This document shows positions 8,951 to 17,044 of a DNA stretch of 64,000 nucleotides, one piece after another (position 1 is the first letter of the stretch; every line of letters begins with the position of its first letter). This DNA is from JANJUB01 sp040081075 (GTDB taxonomy: Bacteria; Armatimonadota; Fimbriimonadia; Fimbriimonadales; Fimbriimonadaceae): assembly GCA_040081075.1 (NCBI GenBank), contig JBEBHJ010000005.1, positions 1 through 64,000 of the forward strand. The letters are read 5' to 3'. Position numbers and translations under genes: made by a program. The notes beneath the pieces are model-generated. The model had not been told where the DNA came from. It ran no database searches and saw only the letters and a program-made list of their open reading frames with translations.

Positions 8951-9241
8951 ATGCTGACAGAGTATGAAGTGCGGATTCAGGCGGTGGAGATTGAAAAATC
9001 TGAAGCCCCAGCGATGCGAAAGGTGCGCGGCTTGCTTCGGCTAGCGCGCGTGCTCAAACTTCAGGCTCGAACGCTACTTCACGCCCAAGCGTTATCTGCC
9101 CAAACACGAGATTGGAATGTAGAGGCGTATCTCAAACGTCGAATCCGTAGCCTGCGCGAGCTGTACGAAGAAGTACGGCGGCTGGCACAACGGGTTTGGT
9201 CGAGTGAGGACGTCACTGGCAACGATCTGGTCTTGGCCTAA
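8951..9241 (+). CDS. Small helical hypothetical protein (96 aa)
   Basis: Not recognised. It is highly charged and predicted almost wholly helical: EYEVRIQAVEIEKSEAPAMRK, RGLLRLARVLKLQARTLL, then YLKRRIRSLRELYEEVRRLA. Its Arg/Leu spacing suits a coiled coil or nucleic-acid contact. A strong ribosome-binding site AAGGAGGT (8938-8945) lies 5 nt before the ATG, which immediately follows the stop of the 63-residue gene. A terminator hairpin follows at 9287. Together the two form a compact two-gene operon of unknown role. Confidence 0.65.
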   Translation: MLTEYEVRIQAVEIEKSEAPAMRKVRGLLRLARVLKLQARTLLHAQALSAQTRDWNVEAYLKRRIRSLRELYEEVRRLAQRVWSSEDVTGNDLVLA

Positions 9242-9286
9242 CGAAGCGTGAACTGCCGACAATGCTGTCGGTGGGTTCGAAATATC

Positions 9287-9320
9287 AAGAAGCCGCTCGA
9301 AACGGCGGCTTCTTTAGTTT
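9287..9320 (+). terminator. Rho-independent terminator after 9241
   Basis: AAGAAGCCG (9287-9295) pairs with CGGCTTCTT (9306-9314), followed by TAGTTTT. It also lies just past the leftward gene ending at 9398 and could serve both directions. Confidence 0.7.
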
Positions 9321-9397
9321 TATGGTATCGCTCAAAAGTTCATGCTAAGCCTTACGGCAAAAGCAAGTCGACATCGCAAAACTGGCGGAACCAATGC

Positions 9398-9646
9398 TTA
9401 AACCTGCGGCCCGATGCGAGTGCGACCGCCGACATGATCGGACCTGAAAATTTCTTGGCGATCGATCAATTGCGCGGCATGCTCTTCATCAGAATGATCC
9501 TCTCCAGTTTTGGTCATCAGGAACCAAAAAACCAAAGCCCAGAAGAGGATAAGAAGTCCGCCGAAGACCACCAGCCCGCTAACGAGCATGCGCCGGGACT
9601 CCCTCAGCCAATCTTGCTGAATGGTCTCTGCATTTTCGTTTTCCAC
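9398..9646 (-). CDS. Small single-span membrane protein (82 aa)
   Basis: From GTG 9646 the protein has a short charged N-terminus, then one strong transmembrane helix (MLVSGLVVFGGLLILFWALV), then an acidic/basic tail (GEDHSDEEH). No family recognised. It lies 18 nt downstream of the secreted protein gene at 9665, same strand, so likely co-transcribed. A rightward frame over the same bases lacks any such feature and was rejected. Confidence 0.5.
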   Translation of the reverse strand: MENENAETIQQDWLRESRRMLVSGLVVFGGLLILFWALVFWFLMTKTGEDHSDEEHAAQLIDRQEIFRSDHVGGRTRIGPQV

Positions 9647-9664
9647 TTCTAGTTTGTGCGACGT

Positions 9665-10141
9665 CTACTCCGCTTGCCAGAACTCTTTCGTTTTGCCGAC
9701 GTTATCGCTGACGGTTTCTGCGCGTAATCGCAAAACCGCGTTGCTCACATTACGGTTTTCGACGGGCAAAGCGGCCATCAGGCGACCTGACTCGGTCACA
9801 TAGAAAAAGGTTGGCTGGGTCTTACTGTTCTGCTTGAGCAAGTTCAGGCACTTCGTATTTCCCTCTTTGGGGGCATCACCTAGGTTCACTGTGAGCCAAA
9901 TGTAGGAGTTGCTCGGGCTGATTTCAAATCCCACCGGGATGTTAAGTTGATTCTTGGTGAACTTAACGGAAAACTTCTCTTTGCCTTCCTCTTTCGATAT
10001 GTCGGTGACCTCGTAGCCAAGTTCAACTAACATTTCTCGCAAGCGAGGACGTGTAAGTTGCGTATCTTGGCTCGCAAAGCCCATGATAACAGTGGTACCA
10101 ATAAGTAAAGCAAGCAGACCAGTGAAGCTGAATTTTCGCAT
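9665..10141 (-). CDS. Secreted YbjN-like hypothetical protein
   Basis: 158 residues from ATG 10141 (an earlier in-frame ATG at 10186 would spoil the signal peptide). The N-terminus MRKFSFTGLLALLIGTTVIMGFAS is a signal peptide. The mature part LTRPRLREMLVELGYEVTDI, then VKFTKNQLNIPVGFEISPSNSYIWLTV resembles the two-layer YbjN/type III chaperone-like fold (helix LxxxLxxLGYEV, then strands). This fold call is tentative. A TATAAT box lies 10 nt before the ATG on the minus strand. Confidence 0.55.
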   Translation of the reverse strand: MRKFSFTGLLALLIGTTVIMGFASQDTQLTRPRLREMLVELGYEVTDISKEEGKEKFSVKFTKNQLNIPVGFEISPSNSYIWLTVNLGDAPKEGNTKCLNLLKQNSKTQPTFFYVTESGRLMAALPVENRNVSNAVLRLRAETVSDNVGKTKEFWQAE

Positions 10142-10295
10142 TGTGACTAACATTATACGAATCTGAGCAAAGTGGGGTTTGCTCAAGTGCAGATTTGTTG
10201 GGCTCCGGGCTGATTTTCACAGGGCGTCGCTTATCGCTGGAGAGCTCGTCGGTGGTCACCCAGTGCGGTCTGAGATGTCGAAGTCTCCGGACGCC

Positions 10296-11285
10296 TTAAC
10301 TCGGCAACTCTCGAGCTACGCTCTCGCGAATCTTTGCAAGCAAGCCCATATCAATTGACTTCTGAGCCAAAAGGAGCGCATTCTTAATCGCCTTGGCATT
10401 GCTCCGACCATGACAAATAATGGTTAAGTGATTGAGACCGAGCAAGGGCGAGCCGCCGTACTCAGCGTAATCCATCTTCTCCCTAAGCGGCCGGAAAAGC
10501 TTCTTAAGGGGGGCATAGGGCAATGCTGCTATTCCAGATGGCACCTGGTCTTTGATCATACGCATGATGATTTCTGCGACGCCTTCGGCGGTCTTGAGGA
10601 CAATGTTTCCGACGAAAGCATCACAAACCACGACGTCCACCGGCTGATCAAATATATCTTTGCTCTCAATGTTTCCCGCAAACCATTCGTGGTTTGCCAA
10701 TATGTTAAAGGCGTTCTTGGCGAACATATTGCCCTTGCCTTCCTCTTCGCCCATGTTGAGAAGCCACACGCGAGGGTTGGCGCGACCCATTACAGCACTC
10801 GCGTATGCGCGCCCCATGATTGCAAATTCTACAAGCTGCTCGGGATCAACATCGGGACTCGCTCCCGCATCCAGAAGCAGGAGTCTCCCATGATAGTTGG
10901 GGAACTCGCTCGCGATGGCCGGCCGATGAAATCCTGGCATTTGACGCCAGGCCAAGAGAGATGCGGCCGAGCATGCGCCAGTGTTGCCGGCCGAAACGAA
11001 TACGTCGCCTTCACCTTGCTTCACCAAGTCAACTCCGACGACGATGGAACTGTCCTTTTTTTTGCGAATGGCCTCGATAGGCTTCTCGTGCATCCCGATT
11101 ACCTCTGAAGTGGGATGGATCTGAATGTTTGGTGGGCAAGGCCCGGGAAGATGAGCATTGATGGCCGCGGGGTCACCCAGTAGGACGATCTCGTGTTTGA
11201 GCAAAGGCGCTGCTTCGAGCGCTCCCGCGATGATTTCGGCGGGTGCCTTATCGCCTCCCATCGCATCTAAGAGGATTCTAGCCAT
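10296..11285 (-). CDS. plsX: Phosphate acyltransferase PlsX
   Basis: Converts acyl-ACP to acyl-phosphate for phosphatidic-acid synthesis by PlsY/PlsC; peripheral membrane enzyme. Recognisable from the N-terminal ILLDAMGGDKAPAEII, GMHEKPIEAIRKKKDSS, FVSAGNTGACSAASL and LLLDAGASPDVDPEQL, and from VCDAFVGNIVLKTAEG and YGGSPLLGLN near the C-terminus. Start chosen at ATG 11285 (MARILLDAMGGD) rather than the alternative 9 nt upstream. It overlaps the yceD stop by 8 nt. In many bacteria rpmF (L32) lies between yceD and plsX; here it does not. Confidence 0.96.
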   Translation of the reverse strand: MARILLDAMGGDKAPAEIIAGALEAAPLLKHEIVLLGDPAAINAHLPGPCPPNIQIHPTSEVIGMHEKPIEAIRKKKDSSIVVGVDLVKQGEGDVFVSAGNTGACSAASLLAWRQMPGFHRPAIASEFPNYHGRLLLLDAGASPDVDPEQLVEFAIMGRAYASAVMGRANPRVWLLNMGEEEGKGNMFAKNAFNILANHEWFAGNIESKDIFDQPVDVVVCDAFVGNIVLKTAEGVAEIIMRMIKDQVPSGIAALPYAPLKKLFRPLREKMDYAEYGGSPLLGLNHLTIICHGRSNAKAIKNALLLAQKSIDMGLLAKIRESVARELPS

Positions 11286-11799
11286 CGGAACCAATCAGCT
11301 TTTCCAGTTTCTTGAATTCGAGTCGCCCGACTTCTTTTTCAGTGTTGGCCTGTTGCGCAACCTGCAAACACTCGGGGCCGGGGTCCTTACACACGGGATG
11401 GATCGGCATTGCGAGGAGCAAGTCTTGCCTTAAGAGTTCTTCAACCATTAAGTTGTTACCCTCAAAAAGCGGGTAAGGCTCATCGTCTACCACTTTTGCC
11501 ATGTCTTGAGAGTTAAACGAACTCGGGGTTCCCTCAACTTTGAATTGCTCGTCGACATCAAACTCGACTTCAACTTCAACCGGCGCCGCGCACCTTCCGC
11601 ATTCAACCACCGCGGTGGTTTGAAAATGGCCAGTTACTAATAGGACATTGCCAGTTGACACCGCTTCCAGGGTGCCTTCAAGGGCGGTGACGAGGTCAAG
11701 GTCTTCCACCGATTCCATTTCGGTTCCAATCTCCACCGAAATCGTCCGACCTGGATGTTGTAACACATCGTTCAGGTCAAGCAAATCATCTCGCTTCAT
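11278..11799 (-). CDS. YceD/DUF177 family protein
   Basis: 173 residues matching the DUF177/YceD family, linked to 23S rRNA metabolism and usually encoded with rpmF and plsX. Visible landmarks: LEGTLEAVSTGNVLLVTGHF, the VVECGRCAAPVEVEVEFDVDEQF beta region, VEELLRQDLLLAMPIHPVC helix, and the terminal metal-like CKDPGPEC. The classic C-terminal Cys pattern is present in reduced form. Position directly upstream of plsX with 8-nt overlap supports the call. A TACACT hexamer lies 11 nt upstream of the ATG on the minus strand. Confidence 0.85.
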   Translation of the reverse strand: MKRDDLLDLNDVLQHPGRTISVEIGTEMESVEDLDLVTALEGTLEAVSTGNVLLVTGHFQTTAVVECGRCAAPVEVEVEFDVDEQFKVEGTPSSFNSQDMAKVVDDEPYPLFEGNNLMVEELLRQDLLLAMPIHPVCKDPGPECLQVAQQANTEKEVGRLEFKKLEKLIGSDG

Positions 11800-11874
11800 T
11801 CAGGTTCGGGAGTGTACCGTCTCCCTAGTTCGCGGGATCGGTTGCTAGGTCGTTCGGGCCTGGAAGTACACGTG

Positions 11875-11994
11875 CTACTTTCCTAACTTGGTCTCAAGTT
11901 CGCTAATCTTCCTTTCCACCCTCCGGAGATAGAGAAACAGGCCGAACCACACGAGGAGTGGGGGAATTGCCATTATTGCGTTCGTTGTATTCAT
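11875..11994 (-). CDS. ccmD: CcmD-like haem exporter protein (39 aa)
   Basis: This tiny gene lies largely inside the end of ccmC in another frame. The ATG at 11994 and TAG at 11875 enclose 39 residues: a short N-terminus, a hydrophobic helix IPPLLVWFGLFLYLRR, then the charged amphipathic tail RVERKISELETKLGK. One span followed by a basic/acidic helix at about 40 residues is the pattern of CcmD, which helps release holo-CcmE from CcmABC. Location directly after ccmC is where ccmD belongs. It overlaps the ccmC reading frame by 92 nt, unusually long. Confidence 0.8.
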   Translation of the reverse strand: MNTTNAIMAIPPLLVWFGLFLYLRRVERKISELETKLGK

Positions 11995-12631
11995 TTTTGA
12001 ATCGTAACTCCATGAGCCCAGCCCTCACCGCAAGGCGGTAGAGCCACAGGCAGATGACGAGAAGGCAGACGAAGACGGAAAGGACGACGGACCAATAAAT
12101 GCCGCTGAACTCGCCTTGCGAAATTGTGGTTGAAGGGTGAAGAGACTTCTGCATGACGGCCGGGATGCGCGGGAAAACGAACACCAGAAAGAGCATCGGC
12201 AACACGCTGAACGCACTGTAGGCTCCCGCGATTTTGGCTCGTTGATCGTCATCAGAAATCGCCGCCCGAAGGGCAAAATAGGCTCCGTAGATGAGCAATA
12301 CGAACAAGAACGATGTTTGTCGCGGGTCCCAGCTCCACCAGGCCCCCCATTGCACTTTTGAAAAGAGCATGCCCGTTGCCATGGTTAGCAGGGCCAGCAC
12401 CATCGCCATTTCGTTTGCTGCAACCGCCTTTACATCTGCGGTTAACCCGTCGTTGAGAGCTCGGATGCCCAAATAGGCTCCCATAATGAAAAAGACTGTC
12501 GCCGCAAATGCGCAGGGCAGGTGGAAGAAAATAATTCGGGCGAGTTCCGGATCGCTGAACTGAGCCGCAGGCGGTGCCAAGAACGAAGCCGCGGTCGCCG
12601 CGCCCGTAGCGAGGGCAAGCACCCACTTCAT
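11903..12631 (-). CDS. ccmC: Cytochrome c maturation protein CcmC
   Basis: Polytopic membrane protein of the haem-handling family that loads haem onto CcmE. The hallmark tryptophan-rich motif WGAWWSWDPRQTS is present, with conserved histidine-bearing segment RIIFFHLPCAFAA. Six hydrophobic spans are evident. Start taken at ATG 12631, which forms an ATGA overlap with the ccmB stop. The tail beyond MELRFKNEYNE is hydrophilic and runs 92 nt into ccmD. No ccmE, ccmF or ccmH is in the window, so the rest of the system must be elsewhere. Confidence 0.92.
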   Translation of the reverse strand: MKWVLALATGAATAASFLAPPAAQFSDPELARIIFFHLPCAFAATVFFIMGAYLGIRALNDGLTADVKAVAANEMAMVLALLTMATGMLFSKVQWGAWWSWDPRQTSFLFVLLIYGAYFALRAAISDDDQRAKIAGAYSAFSVLPMLFLVFVFPRIPAVMQKSLHPSTTISQGEFSGIYWSVVLSVFVCLLVICLWLYRLAVRAGLMELRFKNEYNERNNGNSPTPRVVRPVSLSPEGGKED

Positions 12632-13311
12632 GAGCGTTTCCCCGCCCAAACAAGGGCGAATAAGTTAGGGGCGACCGAAAAAACCATCGCAGTGTAAAGC
12701 CAAACGCCAAGTGCCGAGGCCCATCCACCCGGAGCCAAGCCTGCTCCAAATGCCACCCTAAAAGACGAGATGCCCATCATGATTAAGGGAATCATCAGGG
12801 GGAGGCATACCACCCCAACCAACATGCTTCGATTCGATCCTTGGGCTACCAATGCTGCCCCAAAGGTTACCGTGCCCGACAGCCCAAGTGCACCTCCGAC
12901 GAGGCCGACAACCATCAAAAGGGGCACCTTTATAACCAAACCCATCATTACTGCAAAGAGAATGATAAGAATTGTCGCTGTAACGAGAATTTGCAGGCAG
13001 TTGAACAATGCTTTGCCCCAAAAAATAGCGTGGGGCCGCGCGGCCAGCCGAAGCAAGTCCGCAGTTCCTGCTTCTTCTTCTGCTAAAAACGTACGCGGCA
13101 ACGCCGCAACTGCTGCAAAAATGAGAGCGACCCAAAACAGCCCAGCCGCTAACTGACTTTCGAGTTTCGATCCGAAAGCCCCGTAGGCAAGGCTGATCAC
13201 GATGAGCACACTCGACAGCATGGAGGTCAAGAATCCCGCCCGAGAGCGTTGCTCAGTCTTCAGCTCCTTTTCCAATACGGCGAGGATTTCACGCGTCCAT
13301 GGCGATTTCAT
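12628..13311 (-). CDS. ccmB: Haem exporter permease CcmB
   Basis: Integral membrane partner of CcmA. The N-terminus WTREILAVLEKELKTEQRSR and the adjacent helix matches CcmB (cytoplasmic, then first span). The middle contains FLAEEEAGTADLLRLAARP, a CcmB hallmark, and GLSGTVTFGAALVAQGSNRSMLVGVVCLPL. Six spans overall. ATG 13311 is preferred over the upstream frame extension because family members start at this point; it overlaps ccmA by 23 nt, and its stop overlaps the ccmC ATG. Confidence 0.92.
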   Translation of the reverse strand: MKSPWTREILAVLEKELKTEQRSRAGFLTSMLSSVLIVISLAYGAFGSKLESQLAAGLFWVALIFAAVAALPRTFLAEEEAGTADLLRLAARPHAIFWGKALFNCLQILVTATILIILFAVMMGLVIKVPLLMVVGLVGGALGLSGTVTFGAALVAQGSNRSMLVGVVCLPLMIPLIMMGISSFRVAFGAGLAPGGWASALGVWLYTAMVFSVAPNLFALVWAGKRS

Positions 13312-13855
13312 GTGTCCCCCATCGTTTCTCCAGCGGATCGTTGGTCGCGATGATAAGCGTTCCGCGCTGCTTTTGTTCGATGCAAATCTGATCCAGAAGC
13401 TCGCGGCCCCCTTCATCTAAACTGGCACCTGGCTCATCCAAAATTAGGGTTTCCGGTTCACCTTGCAGGGCCAAGGCCAGCTTCAACCGTGCCTTCATTC
13501 CCGTTGACATCTGGCCCGCGGCAACATCAGTGGCTTCTTGTAGCCCTACTTTTTCGAGCAGACTCGTAACCGCGGGTGCGCAGCCCTTCATTTTTGAAAA
13601 CAATTCCAAGTGTTCTCGAGCGGTGAGATTGGCGTATGGCTGCAGTTCAATCGCAGCGTATCCGATACTCCTGATGCTTGACACTGTGCCCTCGGAAGGC
13701 AATATCAGTCCGGTTAGACACTTCACGAGCGTCGATTTACCCGACCCGTTGTTTCCCGAAACAACCAAACATTGCCCCAACTCAAGCTCGAAGGAAACAC
13801 CCCGGAAGATCCACCGATCTCCGTAGCGTTTCCCTAAAGTATGCGCTGAGAGCAT
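13289..13855 (-). CDS. ccmA: Haem exporter ATP-binding protein CcmA
   Basis: ABC ATPase, 188 residues. Walker A GNNGSGKST near residue 35, ABC signature MSTGMKARLKLALAL, Walker B TLILDEPGASLD, and a switch region IIATND. Short length without extra domains and placement before ccmB identify CcmA rather than a generic ABC ATPase. It powers release of haem-loaded CcmE by CcmABCD. The gene follows lutBC by 14 nt, so the lut and ccm genes probably share a transcript. Confidence 0.92.
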   Translation of the reverse strand: MLSAHTLGKRYGDRWIFRGVSFELELGQCLVVSGNNGSGKSTLVKCLTGLILPSEGTVSSIRSIGYAAIELQPYANLTAREHLELFSKMKGCAPAVTSLLEKVGLQEATDVAAGQMSTGMKARLKLALALQGEPETLILDEPGASLDEGGRELLDQICIEQKQRGTLIIATNDPLEKRWGTHEIAMDA

Positions 13856-13869
13856 CCTAAGAGTATGGC

Positions 13870-15690
13870 TTACCCTTCGACGAGGATCACAATCACCTCA
13901 CCGGGGCCATGAACACCCCTTACCAAAACGCCTTCGATGTCGGCCGTCCGGCTAGGGCCTGTGATCAACACGGAAGATCTTGAGCCAAGACTGGTGATTC
14001 CTTCGGCTAAGGATTGAATCAGATTCCGACGGTAAACAACAGCAACATGAACGGGCGGACAGAGACTAGTCTTTCGAAGCTTGCCCGGCCCGGCGGAAAG
14101 GATGAGAGTCCCGGATTCAACAATCAGCGCGTCCGCCATCGCTATGCCAACGTCCGCTCCCCAAACATCGTCGACGCGGTTTGAGACGAAGTTTGCCAAA
14201 TCGTCGTCACAGATGGCGCTAAGGTTTACCGGCAGTTTTGCAATGCCTTCCTCGATTGTTTTGGCTTCTATAACGGTGATTCCGAGGGCTTGTAGTGGGT
14301 CAATCGATGGGGCCAAATCGGGAACTCCACTAGGCGCAACCCCCATTTCAACACCCGGCGCCCTTCGCAGGGGGGAAGGGCCCCTTGATCGCCACCAGCC
14401 TCGGAAGTCTTGCTGTCTTGAGGGGAGGATGTGAAACTCGGCCCATTCCGTATTGGCCATCGCGAGCGCGGCCAGTTTTCGCGCTCTTTTCCAAATTTGG
14501 GGATTGGTGGCGCTGGCTTTGAAGCCGGAATCTCTGAAGCCGGTATTGGGAGGTGATTTTGAGCGGTGAAGTACGAGCAGGTCTGAGATAGGAATCTTTA
14601 CCGGGCAAACATCATTGCATGCCCCGCACAACGTTGATGCGTAGGGGAGGTCGAGAAATGCTTCATCAAGCAGGGGAGCCAGAACGGCCCCTATCGGGCC
14701 GGGGTAGACGTGTCGGTACCCATGTCCAGACACTTGGCGATACACGGGGCAAACATTGAGGCATGCTCCGCAGCGGATGCATTTCAGGATCTCTTTGAAC
14801 TTGGACTCCAAAATTTTTCGGCGACCGCAATCAAGCAACACCAAATGTACTTCATCCGGGCCATCTGGCTCATCCACTGGGCGGGGGCCAGTTATGAAGT
14901 GGGAATAAACGGTGAGTTGTTGACCGGTTGCTGAACCGGCGAGTAGGGGGAGGAAGAGGGCGAGATCAGCCTCCGAGGGCAGGAGCTTCTCGACCCCCAT
15001 TACGGCGATGTGGATTTTGGGAGCGGTTGTGGAGAGGCGGTTGTTTCCCTCATTCTCAACAATCACGAGTCTCCCCGTTTCGGCGATCGCAAAATTGACA
15101 CCCGAGATTCCGATTGCGGCGCTCTTGAACTTTTCGCGCAAATACACACGAGCTTGCATGGCGAGTTCGGCGGGGTCCTCAGCTCCCTGTGAGATGCCGG
15201 CACTTCTAAAGGTCTCGGCCACGTCCTGTCGCGTTCGATGGATGATCGGGGTAACGATGTGGCTGGGAGTGTCGCCATCGAGTTGGACCACGAATTCTCC
15301 CAGGTCAGTTTCTACAACCTCGTGCCCTGCCTCAATCAAGGCCGCATTGAGGTGAATCTCCTCAGTCGCCATGCTTTTGCCCTTAACAATCGGCCCGTCG
15401 GAACCTTTGCATAGGCCCAGAATGATCATTCGGGCATCTCCTGGTGTGGTTGCGTGATGGATTCTTATCTTGTTCTGGCTTGCGTTGAATTCAAATTGTG
15501 CAAGTAACTCATCAAAATTGGCGATGACGTAATCCTTAATTTCGGAGGCTAGATCCCTTGCCGACTCGAGATCACCCAACGATCGAGCCAACGCTTCGCA
15601 TCGCGAGTTTGACTTTAAAGCGGAAGCTTGGCGGACGGCGGTCGTGACCCCTTGTCTCAAATCCCTCGCAAAAGCGTCAATTCGGCTCAC
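13870..15690 (-). CDS. LutB-LutC fusion, L-lactate utilisation iron-sulfur protein
   Basis: 606 residues. The N-terminal 300 residues are a LUD domain as in LutB (VKGKSMATEEIHLNAAL, GEFVVQLDGDTPSHIVTPIIH, VNFAIAETGRLVIVENEGN). A ferredoxin-like module follows with CIRCGACLNVCPVYR and LCGACNDVCPVKIP, two 4Fe-4S sites. After a loosely conserved linker, the last 150 residues are a second LUD half like LutC (DVWGADVGIAMADALIVESGTL, SLCPPVHVAVV). In most bacteria LutB and LutC are separate. With LutA they oxidise L-lactate to pyruvate. The stop of lutA overlaps this start by 4 nt. Confidence 0.88.
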   Translation of the reverse strand: MSRIDAFARDLRQGVTTAVRQASALKSNSRCEALARSLGDLESARDLASEIKDYVIANFDELLAQFEFNASQNKIRIHHATTPGDARMIILGLCKGSDGPIVKGKSMATEEIHLNAALIEAGHEVVETDLGEFVVQLDGDTPSHIVTPIIHRTRQDVAETFRSAGISQGAEDPAELAMQARVYLREKFKSAAIGISGVNFAIAETGRLVIVENEGNNRLSTTAPKIHIAVMGVEKLLPSEADLALFLPLLAGSATGQQLTVYSHFITGPRPVDEPDGPDEVHLVLLDCGRRKILESKFKEILKCIRCGACLNVCPVYRQVSGHGYRHVYPGPIGAVLAPLLDEAFLDLPYASTLCGACNDVCPVKIPISDLLVLHRSKSPPNTGFRDSGFKASATNPQIWKRARKLAALAMANTEWAEFHILPSRQQDFRGWWRSRGPSPLRRAPGVEMGVAPSGVPDLAPSIDPLQALGITVIEAKTIEEGIAKLPVNLSAICDDDLANFVSNRVDDVWGADVGIAMADALIVESGTLILSAGPGKLRKTSLCPPVHVAVVYRRNLIQSLAEGITSLGSRSSVLITGPSRTADIEGVLVRGVHGPGEVIVILVEG

Positions 15691-16379
15691 GGTAGGGCCT
15701 CAGCGAGAAACTCGGCGACATGAACCACCTCGATCGGATTGCGATTGAAACGCGCTAGGCCCTGGAGATGCATTAGGCATCCCAAGTCCGTGCTCACCGT
15801 TCTGATGCTGCCGAGAGTTCGAAGTTTTTCGTTGCCTATTTCCGAACTAACGAACGGGTGCTTAGTTGAGAAGGAGCCGCCAAAGCCACAGCACTGCTCT
15901 TGATTGTCGAACGGCACTATCTCAACCCCCGGAATAGTTTCGAGCAACCTGCGAGGCTGAGTAGAAACCCCAATGGCTCGACCGTGGCAGCCAACGTGCA
16001 CCTGTAAGCGTTGAGCTTTCACTCGTCCTGGCCAGGTTTCGATCTGCAAAACGTCAACTAGAAACTGGGTGAGCTCATAACAAACCGGGAACTCGGCTCG
16101 ATGAGGAAAGAGCTGGCGATATCCGTGGTTAATCATTGCGGCACACGAGGTGCTAGGAGTAACAATTGGAACGGTCGGGTTGAACACTGAGAGGCAGTGA
16201 CTAGCGATTTGGCGCGAACTCGCCCAATCGCCGGAGTTAAAGGAGGGTTGGCCACAGCACGTCTGATCTTCCGGGAATTCGACCGTGCAGCCAAATGCTT
16301 CTAAAACCCGTGCAGCGGCTATGCCAACTGACCCATAAAGCGAGTCTCCCAAGCAGGTCAGCATTAACTGAACGGTCAC
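15687..16379 (-). CDS. lutA: LutA-like (Fe-S)-binding protein, two cysteine-rich domains
   Basis: 230 residues with two CCG domains of the heterodisulfide-reductase type: QTCCGQPSFNSG in the first and QEQCCGFGGSF in the second, with VHVGCHGRAIG between and a C-terminal STDLGCLMHLQG. This is the LutA/YkgE architecture and size. The GTG 16379 has a TATGCT hexamer 6 nt upstream on the minus strand, which would make it a leaderless start and the promoter for a long leftward unit reaching ccmD and perhaps plsX. Confidence 0.9.
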   Translation of the reverse strand: MTVQLMLTCLGDSLYGSVGIAAARVLEAFGCTVEFPEDQTCCGQPSFNSGDWASSRQIASHCLSVFNPTVPIVTPSTSCAAMINHGYRQLFPHRAEFPVCYELTQFLVDVLQIETWPGRVKAQRLQVHVGCHGRAIGVSTQPRRLLETIPGVEIVPFDNQEQCCGFGGSFSTKHPFVSSEIGNEKLRTLGSIRTVSTDLGCLMHLQGLARFNRNPIEVVHVAEFLAEALP

Positions 16380-16429
16380 GCGCTTAGCATACCGGGCGTC
16401 AAAGGGAGCGGCTCATCCGTATTAGGCTT

Positions 16430-17044
16430 GTGCGTAGGTTATTGATGGTTGGTGGGGCGGTTGGTTTGTGCAGCCTATCTTTTGCGGATCGGATTATCCT
16501 TGCACCCAACGCACTGAAGGTCCGAAATCAACAAGCCCGCTTAGAGTATGACTTTGAACTTACTCGCCATCGAAACGCTCGTGCTTACCTCGGGATTGGT
16601 GTCACTAAGGAGATTGAAGCAGAGTTCATTCTTGATCGAATGGAAACAAAGCCTGACCTAGCTTCGCTGAATCTTAGTTATCAGTTTGTTCCGTGTATTG
16701 CCGATGCGGCGCCGGGGATTTCATTTGGAGTTCAAGATCTCATGGATCGAACCATTGAGCGACGGATGTTCTACACGGCTTTTACTTATCGCTTTGGAAT
16801 GGACGGCCAGTACAACTCAAACACGCCTTTGGAGCTTTCGCTGGGTTTTGGCGTCGGTCGACGAAACGGGGTCTTTGTCGGAGCGATGATTCCCTTTACG
16901 TGGCAATTTCGACTACTAGCCGATCACAACATCCAGGGCGTTTCGGCGGGCCTTGAATATTTTCCTCTTCACAATGCCAGCGTAAGATGGATATTCCGAG
17001 ATGGCCAAAGCCAACTCGGAATAAGATGGACGACGCGCTGGTAA
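16430..17044 (+). CDS. Predicted outer-membrane/secreted barrel-like protein
   Basis: 204 residues from GTG 16430 with a signal peptide (MRRLLMVGGAVGLCSLSFA). The mature chain alternates polar and hydrophobic residues in short strands with Tyr/Phe/Trp ends: YDFELTRHRNARAYLGIGV, LNLSYQFVP, MFYTAFTYRFG, ELSLGFGVG, ASVRWIFRDG, and it ends in RWTTRW. This pattern suits a small outer-membrane beta-barrel, but no family is recognised. Its stop directly abuts that of the convergent lipoprotein gene (17044/17045). Confidence 0.6.
   Translation: MRRLLMVGGAVGLCSLSFADRIILAPNALKVRNQQARLEYDFELTRHRNARAYLGIGVTKEIEAEFILDRMETKPDLASLNLSYQFVPCIADAAPGISFGVQDLMDRTIERRMFYTAFTYRFGMDGQYNSNTPLELSLGFGVGRRNGVFVGAMIPFTWQFRLLADHNIQGVSAGLEYFPLHNASVRWIFRDGQSQLGIRWTTRW

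Noticed and set aside
9248..9652. Rightward frame of 134 codons
   Set aside because: Starts before and runs through the terminator at 9287, and the leftward frame on the same stretch has a clear membrane span.
10428..11108. 226-codon rightward frame opposite plsX
   Set aside because: Antisense shadow of a well-conserved gene.
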